Below are positions 57,501-64,000 of a stretch of 64,000 nucleotides of DNA, one piece after another. The stretch comes from Trebouxia sp. TZW2008 (taxonomy: Eukaryota; Chlorophyta; Trebouxiophyceae; Trebouxiales; Trebouxiaceae), in NCBI GenBank assembly GCA_002118135.1, contig BDIU01000116.1, forward strand, positions 23,662 through 87,661, read 5' to 3'. The translations under genes were made by a program, and so were the position numbers. The first letter of the stretch is position 1; each line of letters begins with the position of its first letter. The notes below the pieces were generated by a model that was not told where the DNA came from, made no database searches, and was given only the letters and a program-made list of their open reading frames with translations.

Positions 57501-60483
57501 AGCGCAGGAATTCATTGCTGCCGAGTTGACCATTGTGCAAATGCTTGCAGGCGGTTTCAGAGGGATCTGCAGAACGCAATACATTGCATTCAGGGTCCAG
57601 GGCCACTGAAGGGAGCTGCAAAGAAGCTGTCCCGCGCCCACTGCGGCAAGGCCCTAGACACTGCCAGCAGAAGTTTTCATTGCTGCTGAGCCTACCATTG
57701 TGCACTTGCTTGCAGGCGGTTCCAGAGGGATCTTCAGAACGCAATCCAGTTCATTCAGGCTCCAGGGCCACTGAAGGAAGCTGTGAAGAAGCTGTACCGT
57801 GCTCACTGCGGCAAGGCCCTAGACACTGCCAGCATTGAGCAGGAAGTGCTGTCAGAGTATGACAGGCAGCGAGAGTTCCTGGAGAAGAGCGTGGACTCTT
57901 TGAAGCACAAGTTGCAGCAGGAGACTAGCCAGCATAAGGCTGAGAACAGCAAGGCCATGCTGGTATGCATATTCTCATAGATGACAATCGTGTTCATGCC
58001 AAGCTAGCAGCAGTCAATGGTCAAAGAAAGCAAGGCAAAACCTGTCTGAAAACTGTCAGTGGGACTCTTCCAAGAATAGAATGCAGCAGGAGACTAGCCA
58101 GCATAAGGTTGAGAACAGCAAGGCCATGCTGGTATGCACACCCTCACAGACCACTCACGATGTATACACAGGATGGCTCAGGCATAAGTGCATGCTGATC
58201 AGTTCCTGAGTGTGATTGCGCATGCTGGCCTGCTGCCATCTTGTAAATTGATAGAGTACAAGCTGCAGCAGGAAACTAGCTAGCGTAAGGTTGAGAATAG
58301 CAAGGCCATGCTGGTACACATATTCTCACAGACAACTGAGGCTCTTCAGCTATGATAACACTTGCTGACTGTAATAAGGTTGGTGATGATGATGATCATG
58401 ATCATCTTGTGGATTCTGGTTTGCTAAGTGCCATTGACATGGCATCAGGCAAATGTGTCTTTGCACTGCAAAATCAATGAGTTGCAGCATGAGATCAAAG
58501 ACTTGAGTCATGCAGCAGCGTCCCCAAAGCCTGGACCATGCGAAAGTGCTATCTAGGCCAGAATCAGATGGTCCATGGCACCTAGCTTGAAAAGAGCATT
58601 CAATGGTTTGCAGGCTAATGTGGCACTGATCAGTGAAGTTAATGAGCTGTGGCGGGAGATCAAGAATTTGAGGCATTCTGCACTGTCCTCAAAGCTGTCC
58701 TCAATGCATTTTCAGACCAGAATCAGATGCTCCATGGCACTCAGCTTGAAATGACTGACCAATGGTTTGCAGGCTAATGTGGCTTTGATCAGCGAAATCA
58801 ATGAGCTGCGGCGGGAGATGAAGAATTTGAGGCATGCTGCAACATCTTCAAAGCCTGGGGCTGGCATTGGGGCAAGTTGGGGTGAGGGCAAGGGTCACAG
58901 ACGGGTCTCAAAGGAAGCCAAAGAGCCTCTCCCACCCCCTCCTGGGTATGTTGGTGATATTGATTGTAGTTCTATCATTCTTGTTAAGATTGTTCTTGAT
59001 GTTAGTTACATTAGCATTTTGATCGTGACTCATGGTACTAATGATGCACAGGCACATGGAAAGTTAGCTCGTCACGGTAAGTTGCATATTGCCAGTCTTG
59101 TACACGCATGGGCATAAGACGACACTTGTGATGGCATGTGATTGGACCAGGATGCAGATGAGTCACTGGCCACTGCCCAGCCAACCTTGCATCTGCCTTG
59201 CTGGCCCGTTGTATTTTGTCTTTGACGGTAATGTCCTGGCTTCGCTGACCAGCTCAAAGGTCTTCACTAGGCACATTTCTGACGTGTTGCCTTTGCACAG
59301 CGCGCAAATCAGTGGCAGCATGTTACACGCAGATTATGGCACCTCACATGGCCTTTGATGTTCCTGATCTTGTTGATGTCCAATGGATTTGTGGGTGCAA
59401 TGCAGGGCTCAAGGGCTTGGTGACAGCAGTGACGAGCTGCGTTCAGAGATTGACTCCTTGCGAGCAGATGTTGCACTTCTGCAGAGCGAGCTGGCGCTCA
59501 GGTATTCTGTTGTGCCTTCCCTTGCTGTTGTCTTTTATGCATGTGTTCTCATGCACCGCCACATTGGCTTCTGCAGACCGCCTTAGCGCTCAAGTGTTCT
59601 GCTGTGCCTTCCTTTGCTGTTGTCATTGATGCACCAATGTGTCTTCATGCACAGTCACATCGCCTCTGCTCTACACCAATTTAAAGCAGAAGAGCCAAGT
59701 GCGGAGTCTAGAGCACTGGGTCTGAGGTCATGTTCAAGACTCAAAGATCACTGGGTAATGAGCATCACAACTCACAGCTCCGATTCAAGACTCAAAGATC
59801 ACTGGCGCATGAGCATCACAACTCACAGCTCCGATGAATATGCTACTTGATTTTGTGCACAATACATAGTTATTGCAGTCGCTGCTGTTAGCGTTGCTGC
59901 ATTTCTGCTGGCCAAAGATGTGATCCCATGTCTGCAAAATGCATGTGCACTGTTGCTAGATTGACATGAGGCAATCAGGTGCCGGGCTCACCACCAACAA
60001 GCTGTCACTGCCTCTAATTCATGGACTTTGTGGCCTTGCTTGCATGCAAACATGACCCTCTACTGTGTGGTGCATACGCTCTGCAAGTTGTTTGCGTATT
60101 GCAAAGCAAGGTCTAGCCTTGCTGCAGTGCTTTATGCTGATGTGATACGTTGCGCAAAAGCATGTTCTGATATAAGCAAGTTTCACCTAGGCAAGCTGTG
60201 CAAGCGCTATGCTTCCATCCATTGGCTTCTCGCTGCATGCGTCTTGAGGGGGCTTGACGCATGTATATGTCAGAAGCAACTTGATGATGCATATGCCTTG
60301 GCTTGTGACTTGAAACAGTGCTGATTCTGGTGCTGTTTGTGCCGCAGGAATTCACGCATTGCAGAGATGGAAGGCCAAATTGCTCCTAGGCCCATGTCAA
60401 GGGAAAGATTGCCAGCCATGGAGGGGTTCAAAGAAGTGTTGTTGCCAGAGTCAAGCGCACAGTCAGAAGTTTTGTCTATGTAA
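43911..60483 (+). CDS. CFAP57: Cilia- and flagella-associated protein 57 (WDR65 family)
   Basis: This is an axonemal WD40/coiled-coil protein linked to inner-arm dynein assembly in motile cilia. There are 23 exons: 43911-43936, 44056-44344, 44983-45135, 46068-46364, 46998-47216, 47789-47928, 48257-48385, 49028-49162, 49484-49616, 50047-50212, 50911-51127, 51885-51978, 52655-52914, 53346-53481, 53887-53999, 54900-55056, 55568-55681, 56240-56338, 56889-57034, 57716-57962, 58773-58945, 59406-59501 and 60348-60483. All phases agree, giving 1224 residues, close to the animal protein. WD40 blades span residues about 10-640 ([73 protein letters not shown]). The coiled coil spans about 650-1170 ([73 protein letters not shown]). 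Introns after exons 12 and 19 appear to be GC-AG. Exon 1 is tentative. Many introns hold exon copies. Confidence 0.97.
44848..44960 (+). repeat. Decayed copy of the 5' part of CFAP57 exon 3
   Basis: A block with AGCATGGCGTTTAGCC and CTGGCTGCTGTCAGC resembles the start of exon 3 ([13 protein letters not shown]) and lies upstream of it. A matching fragment of that exon's 3' end occurs downstream near 45318-45345. Confidence 0.5.
45700..46040 (+). repeat. Array of decayed copies of the start of CFAP57 exon 4
   Basis: The acceptor and start of exon 4 (TGCCTGTTCAACCCTGGAGC at 46068) recur near 45707, 45799, 45882, 45951 and 46020 with spacing of 50-90 bp. All are upstream of the working exon. Confidence 0.75.
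46421..46710 (+). repeat. Two decayed copies of the 3' part of CFAP57 exon 4
   Basis: Copies at about 46421-46516 ([20 protein letters not shown]) and 46555-46700 (with a CTCTAG stop in place of CTCCAG) follow exon 4 and retain donor-like ends (AAAGTAAGC, CAGGGTGAGC). Confidence 0.9.
48487..48545 (+). repeat. CAC/CAT microsatellite in a CFAP57 intron
   Basis: About 16 CAC or CAT triplets in a row. It is in the intron after exon 7, so the apparent polyhistidine frame is not coding. Confidence 0.95.
49852..49962 (+). repeat. Intact-looking extra copy of the start of CFAP57 exon 10
   Basis: It follows a CAG acceptor and reads [20 protein letters not shown] and then [12 protein letters not shown], with no stop. 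A GTATGG donor lies after 111 bases, keeping phase 0 at both ends. It could be a cassette exon inserting or replacing part of a WD blade. The working exon at 50047 reads [20 protein letters not shown]. Confidence 0.75.
49997..50033 (+). repeat. CTG/ATG triplet microsatellite
   Basis: A run of GATGATG, CTGCTGCTG and GATGATGGTG triplets immediately before the exon 10 acceptor region. Confidence 0.85.
50579..50820 (+). repeat. Two decayed copies of the 5' part of CFAP57 exon 11
   Basis: Copies begin near 50579 ([20 protein letters not shown]) and 50744 ([12 protein letters not shown], then broken). Both are upstream of the working exon at 50911. Confidence 0.9.
52435..52654 (+). repeat. Two 110-bp tandem copies of the start of CFAP57 exon 13
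   Basis: Acceptor-plus-exon units start at 52435 and 52545, and the working exon starts at 52655, so the period is exactly 110 bp. Each copy ends in CTGTCTGTCTGTGCAG. Because 110 is not a multiple of three, reading through a copy would shift the frame, so the last acceptor has to be used. Confidence 0.95.
54501..54532 (+). repeat. CAG microsatellite
   Basis: About ten AGC/CAG triplets inside a CFAP57 intron. Confidence 0.9.
54633..54855 (+). repeat. Two copies of the 5' part of CFAP57 exon 16
   Basis: Units begin at 54633 and 54766 and the working exon at 54900, periods of 133 and 134 bp. Copies read [18 protein letters not shown] and [18 protein letters not shown]. Confidence 0.92.
55210..55480 (+). 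repeat. Three decayed copies of the 3' end of CFAP57 exon 16
   Basis: The stretch coding [14 protein letters not shown] plus donor recurs near 55213-55260, 55318-55345 and 55440-55475, all downstream of the working exon. Confidence 0.8.
55745..55880 (-). mobile_element. Dispersed short repeat, copy 5 (most complete end)
   Basis: Read on the plus strand it begins TACAGTAACTCCTCTCTTC, then AAGGACACTCAAGTTAAGG, GATGTAAAGACATTGC and TGCATTCTGACTGCAATGGC. The TACAGTA start and the AAGGACA block resemble ends of Tc1/mariner-pogo-type transposons; that link is inference. Confidence 0.65.
55885..56075 (+). repeat. Decayed copies of the 5' part of CFAP57 exon 18
   Basis: A copy near 56027-56075 reads [16 protein letters not shown], and traces of DYKIKE lie near 55890 and 55972. 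All are upstream of the exon at 56240. Confidence 0.75.
56345..56465 (+). repeat. CCCTG-rich low-complexity stretch
   Basis: Irregular runs of CTGCC/CCCTG follow the exon 18 donor of CFAP57. I see no coding sense. Confidence 0.8.
56707..56835 (+). repeat. Decayed copy of CFAP57 exon 19, 5' part
   Basis: It reads [20 protein letters not shown], then [12 protein letters not shown], after a CAG acceptor, upstream of the working exon at 56889. Confidence 0.9.
57220..57715 (+). repeat. Three copies of the 5' part of CFAP57 exon 20
   Basis: Copies begin near 57224, 57387 and 57552, with the working exon at 57716; the spacing is about 164 bp. The last two keep RDLQNAIQ and [24 protein letters not shown] sequence and a CAG acceptor. 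Confidence 0.92.
58080..58320 (+). repeat. Two copies of the 3' end of CFAP57 exon 20
   Basis: The stretch [17 protein letters not shown] plus GTATGC donor recurs at about 58083-58136 and 58262-58318, the latter with a stop. Both are downstream of the working exon. Confidence 0.9.
58449..58700 (+). repeat. Two copies of the 5' part of CFAP57 exon 21
   Basis: Copies begin near 58450 and 58613, with the working exon at 58773; the period is about 162 bp. They read [20 protein letters not shown] and a more diverged version, each after a CAG acceptor. Confidence 0.92.
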
Positions 60484-60727
60484 ATTCAGTCCAGGGAGTG
60501 CTCTGTCAGTCCATGTTGCGCTTTCTGTCCCGATCCAACCAACAGCAACTGAGAACTGATTGAGTGCCTGTCAGCTGTACAGCTGAATGACATGTATACA
60601 CCAGCTGTGACTGCTTGTTGCTTTTCAAATCCATGCGATGACCACAAAACATTAGCATGCAGTGTGCAACACATACATACCTTGATACGTACCTGAGTTT
60701 ATAGCTTCATTTCGCTCGGTCAAGTGT

Positions 60728-60905
60728 TGCATGCAACGAACAGAATCTACGAACAGGTTGTTGAGAAACAAACCCCCAATGAAACTGGACGACGCAAAAT
60801 CTTGTTGGCAATCATTATGATGGCCCAATCTTGCATGCAACGAACAGAATTCACCAACAGGATGTTGAAAAACACCCCCCGAATGAAACTGGACGCCGCA
60901 CAATC
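60728..60905. repeat. Pair of about 105-bp tandem repeats, locus A
   Basis: Two units near 60728 and 60833 share GCATGCAACGAACAGAAT, a GTTGTTGAGAAACAAACC or GTTGAAAAACACCCC block, and GAAACTGGACG followed by CGCA. Confidence 0.85.
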
Positions 60906-61919
60906 TCTGCCAGCTCTTGCTTCACTTGATTGTGAAAATCGACATAAATGCGCTTTGCAAAGCGCACTAGCATCTAAACGCCATATGTATACCGTGCAAC
61001 TGTTCGTGATACAGTCGAACAATGCAGGCTACAGACGACCAGAAACATGCTTCTGCTGCTGGTGATGGTGACCTCAAATAAGCAACTGGGTGACTGTGCT
61101 GCTAAATGCTTTCATGCTGTACTGATCTGTACATGTTATTAGCGATCTGACTTTTGCTTTTAATGAAGTCTATGCATATGAAAATAAGCAAGTTTATAGT
61201 GCTTGGCACTCACTTGCCGTGTTGCTTGCAAGCTACTTGCTTCTTGTAAGCATAGTGGTAGTGGCGCTTGCAACATTCCAAAATACTCACCACCATCAAC
61301 TTGTCAACCATGCTGCACGCCCTCTGCAGCAGCTGCCGTGATTGCATGCAGCCGTGACGGGGTGCAGTCCTCAATTGTGTTGCAAATCATTGTCTAATTC
61401 CATTGCAACACACCATGCTCTCATGAGATGAGCATTTATATGCTTTATGTTCAACCTTTGATGGTATGCTGTTCAACGCTTGTTCTGTCAGCAGGACATC
61501 CTTGTAGGCACATAGATTGAGCACTTGTTCCCTCTTCTGGCCACCATGACATCCACGTTGGTTCCACGTTGGTGAGAATATTCAAGACCCCAAAGCATGC
61601 ATGTTTTCACAAATATGGACGCTGCATTGCATGGCCTAGCTGATTGCAAAAAACGACGTGGTTTGTTCATGAGCAGTCAAACAGCCCAGTGTGAGTGCTG
61701 TTACAGTGCACGCAACACAAAGATGGAGAGCTTCAAGGCCTGTGAGGAACAATACTACTAACTTACAATACTAACCATGGAGGGGTCCAAGGAATTGGTG
61801 TTAAATTTGAGTTTTAATTGTCTTCACTTGTACCTTAACATCAACCTGTCAGATGACGTTTGACATGTGCATACGGTACCCTGATCTGTGTATGTGCCTT
61901 TATTTTGCCGAGTTCAATT

Positions 61920-62097
61920 TGCTTGCAGCGAACAGCCCCCCGAACAGGTTGTTGAAAAACAACCCCCGAACGAGCTGAACGCTGCAAACTTTTGTAGCTT
62001 CATTTTGCTGGATGGCCTTGCATGCAACGAACAGCCCCCCGAACAGGTTGTTGAAAAACAACCCCCGAACGAACTGAACGCCGCAAAATCTCTTTGA
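61920..62097. repeat. Pair of about 103-bp tandem repeats, locus B
   Basis: Two units near 61926 and 62029 contain CAACGAACAGCCCCCCGAAC and then the self-complementary GGTTGTTGAAAAACAACC (7-bp stem, GAAA loop). They are clearly related to locus A, 1.1 kb away. Confidence 0.88.
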
Positions 62098-62121
62098 GTC
62101 TAGAATTGCCCTGCAGTCGAG

Positions 62122-62277
62122 ATGGCAATGGATGCAACATTTCCTCCTATTAATACAGATGAGCAAGCAACAGGAACAGTGCGCCTATGGGTTTGCAACC
62201 CTTCTCAAAACCCCAGAGAGAGCCTGAGCAAGACCCTGACAGAAATTATTTTGAACAGAAAGGTTCGCAGACAATAA
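62122..62277 (+). CDS. Possible short ORF or first exon (51 aa)
   Basis: ATG to TAA, starting MAMDATFPPINTDEQATGTV and then RLWVCNPSQNPRESLS. A good donor (AAAGGTTCGC) near the end and an exon-like stretch at 62308-62375 before GTAAGTC suggest it may be spliced onward. No family recognised. Confidence 0.35.
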   Translation: MAMDATFPPINTDEQATGTVRLWVCNPSQNPRESLSKTLTEIILNRKVRRQ

Positions 62278-62498
62278 GCGCCAGACTTTCGAGGCAGACT
62301 TGATCACAGCCTGTGCAATTACTTGCTGAACTAGTGGCACATCAACCTGGACCTGATGCGGCGCTCTCCAACAGGTAAGTCATAAGCACATGCCTACCCT
62401 AGATCAGGTTGTTCTGTAGTTGAGACAAGCACGCTTGACCTCACGACCTATTTGACCGATCTAATTTTGTATGAAGGCTGAGATAGCGAACAGCGACA

Positions 62499-62918
62499 AT
62501 GGACGCTGGACAAACTTCAGGCTATGCCTCTGCTACTGCTGGTGCAGACGACGATCAGGAACCGGTATGGCCGTCTGCCTCCTCGTGAAGCAATGCCGAT
62601 GTTGTCGAAGCAAATGTCAGATCGGATTTCTCAAAGTCCACTCAAAATGTTGGACACAGCACAGGCGTGGCAACGATGCGAGGCGTTGCAGGAGCTGCAC
62701 GCCGTCAGGACACGCTCCCGGTGGCAGTTGGTAGTGAGAGATCAGTACCCTCGGCATCCGTGATCACTCGGCCTGCCGCAGGATCTCGCGAGGTTGTGCC
62801 GCAGACAACCTGTCGTTATACCAGGCTCTTCCCCCTGAGGAAGAGAGTCGGTCAGAGAGAGTGGAGAGAGTGCCGGCTGCAGAACGGGGGAGCGCGGCCA
62901 CCCTCCTCGGTGTGCTAA
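62499..62918 (+). CDS. Disordered-type ORF with one in-frame TGA (unresolved)
   Basis: From ATG at 62499 one frame runs 139 codons to TAA at 62916-62918, with a single TGA at 62586-62588. Before it: MDAGQTSGYASATAGADDDQ. After it: NADVVEANVRSDFS and an Arg/Ala/Val-rich stretch. Composition is similar on both sides. A second frame from about 62805 (LYQALPPEEESRSERVERV) looks equally protein-like, so splicing may switch frame. I cannot decide between a spliced gene, a pseudogene and chance. Confidence 0.3.
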
Positions 62919-63132
62919 ACGTAGTTACCGTATAGCCTCGCAGATTTGGTGTTACGCCAGAACGCAAAGTATGGGCTTGTAAAAGTCTGTTCTGGCTTTG
63001 CTCTGTAACTTCTGGACATTACGTAATCAGCAAACCGAAATCACGATTACCTGCGAGCATCTTGTGGACGTACGGTACGCTGCATTGCACCCGCATTAGC
63101 TTTCAGGAAACAATAAACACAGATAACATCGC

Positions 63133-63178
63133 AGATCTAGGCTGTCTCCAAGCCCAGATCTAGGCTCTCTCCAAGCCC
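63133..63178. repeat. 23-bp tandem duplication
   Basis: AGATCTAGGCTGTCTCCAAG and AGATCTAGGCTCTCTCCAAG lie directly head to tail. Confidence 0.85.
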
Positions 63179-63338
63179 TGCTTCATCTTGGGAGAAGTTC
63201 TAGACACCAACACATGGAATTGCAGCAGCTGCAGCTTCTACAAATCCAAAAGTCTGCTGTTCATATGCTGTGTCAAACTCAAGGACTCAACGCACCACAC
63301 ACCTTCTCGCAAACACCTTGCACCAGTTCCACTGTGAC

Positions 63339-63898
63339 CTGAGTGTTGTATATCCTAGATTCAATGCCCTTTTTGTTGCAGGGCGGATAGAACAAATTGT
63401 GCAAGCCAAAGATCAATGGCTTCAGATGGCTCTCGATACGAGGCAGCTCAGAGAGAACTGGTGTAGTCAGATGACCACGCCGCAAAAAAGCACACCATCG
63501 CAATTGCTCAGGGTTCATGTCATGCCGCAAAGCAAGCTTGCCATTGCAACTTATGCTCAACGCACTGATGAACAGCCCCTCCAGCATGCTGCTGACTGAG
63601 TGTTTTTCACCTTCAAGCACAGATAATGGCGCCCACAAAACGGTGCCTGTAATCCCATTGAGGTTGTCGGCAGATCGGGGCCTATCCCAATTTCCAGGCA
63701 TGTCCTGCACAAAAAGCGCATTGGTCTCACACGGTGCATATCCACAGGCTTGGCAGGCATGCAAGCACTTGAAGCTCAATATGCCCAGCATCTTTAATTC
63801 TGCATTGGCCATCAGTGTCATCAGCAATTATATTGGCAGATGTGCTCCACACCTTGGCAGCAGAGAAGTCAAAGAGAAATCCCCGGCCCTGCCAGTGT
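63339..63898 (-). CDS. Kinase-like protein, C-lobe fragment (5' part outside the window)
   Basis: Two minus-strand exons, 63898-63769 and 63704-63339, join in phase 0. The first carries WQGRGFLFDFSAAKVW, which resembles the metal-binding DFx region of kinase-like folds. The second reads GITGTVLWAPLSVLEGEKHS and then VSSMLEGLFISALSISCNGK, the pattern of an activation-segment end followed by the conserved Asp/Glu helix in FunK1-like or Haspin-like kinases (typically GTxxYMxxEVLxGxxHxxxxDLES). Several canonical positions are altered (WAP for YMA, ML for DL), so this may be a diverged or inactive kinase. The frame runs to a stop at 63279 if the GTCACA donor at 63338 is not used. The family call is tentative. 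Confidence 0.45.
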
Positions 63899-64000
63899 CT
63901 GTAACGAATTAGCGCAAGAGCGATACTCCAAAGTGGTTGGTGTTCAGATAACACCTTCAGTTCGATGTCGGCTACAAGACAACCTCAACGCAGTGATTGG

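Larger units (their letters stand above)
60484..62121. other. CFAP57 3' flank and repeat-bearing intergenic DNA
   Basis: Apart from the two repeat pairs at 60.73-60.91 and 61.92-62.10 kb I see no supportable exon. Confidence 0.5.

Overview
The window is nuclear DNA of a green alga, probably a zoospore-forming trebouxiophyte-like chlorophyte; lineage is inference. The support is very intron-rich genes with GT-AG (rarely GC-AG) introns, a FabF-type plastid ketoacyl synthase with a transit-like leader, an ER class I mannosidase, an ADAT3-type tRNA deaminase subunit and a complete ciliary gene (CFAP57). No rRNA, tRNA, CRISPR, operon or prokaryotic signal was seen.

Layout: (1) 3' part of an acidic, Ala/Ser/Gln-rich repeat protein, + strand, to 4740. 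(2) A 73-residue single-pass membrane protein, 5628-6152 (+). (3) Beta-ketoacyl-ACP synthase, 10 exons, 14325-6801 (-). (4) A Pro/Ala-rich one-helix membrane protein, 15325-16980 (+). (5) ER alpha-1,2-mannosidase (GH47), 12 exons, 25674-18572 (-). (6) A coiled-coil protein, about 30233-26640 (-), partly resolved. (7) TAD3/ADAT3, 8 exons, 30668-35420 (+), divergent from gene 6. (8) An epoxide hydrolase of the alpha/beta-hydrolase fold, about 10 exons, 35914-41639 (+), with an apparent one-base deletion. (9) A minisatellite and poorly explained DNA, 41.6-43.9 kb. (10) CFAP57, 23 exons and 1224 residues, 43911-60483 (+). (11) Repeats and small ORFs, then the 3' part of a kinase-like gene at the right edge (-). 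The genes are unrelated housekeeping and ciliary functions and do not form a pathway cluster. For genes 3, 5, 7 and 10 I derived full exon chains in which every splice phase agrees and the total is a multiple of three.

The most striking property is architectural. Almost every long gene carries one to six decayed tandem copies of pieces of its own exons inside its introns. The copies follow a strict polarity in every case I resolved: copies of an exon's 5' part (with its acceptor) lie upstream of the working exon, and copies of its 3' part (with its donor) lie downstream. Such boundary-spanning duplications would be silent at birth, because splicing can use the outermost intact boundary and remove the rest as intron. 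This looks like an intron-expansion ratchet. The first gene also contains a 55-bp near-perfect foldback built from an inverted copy of its own exon, a possible proto-miRNA locus. A short dispersed repeat family occurs at five loci, with ends resembling those of a Tc1/mariner-pogo-type element.
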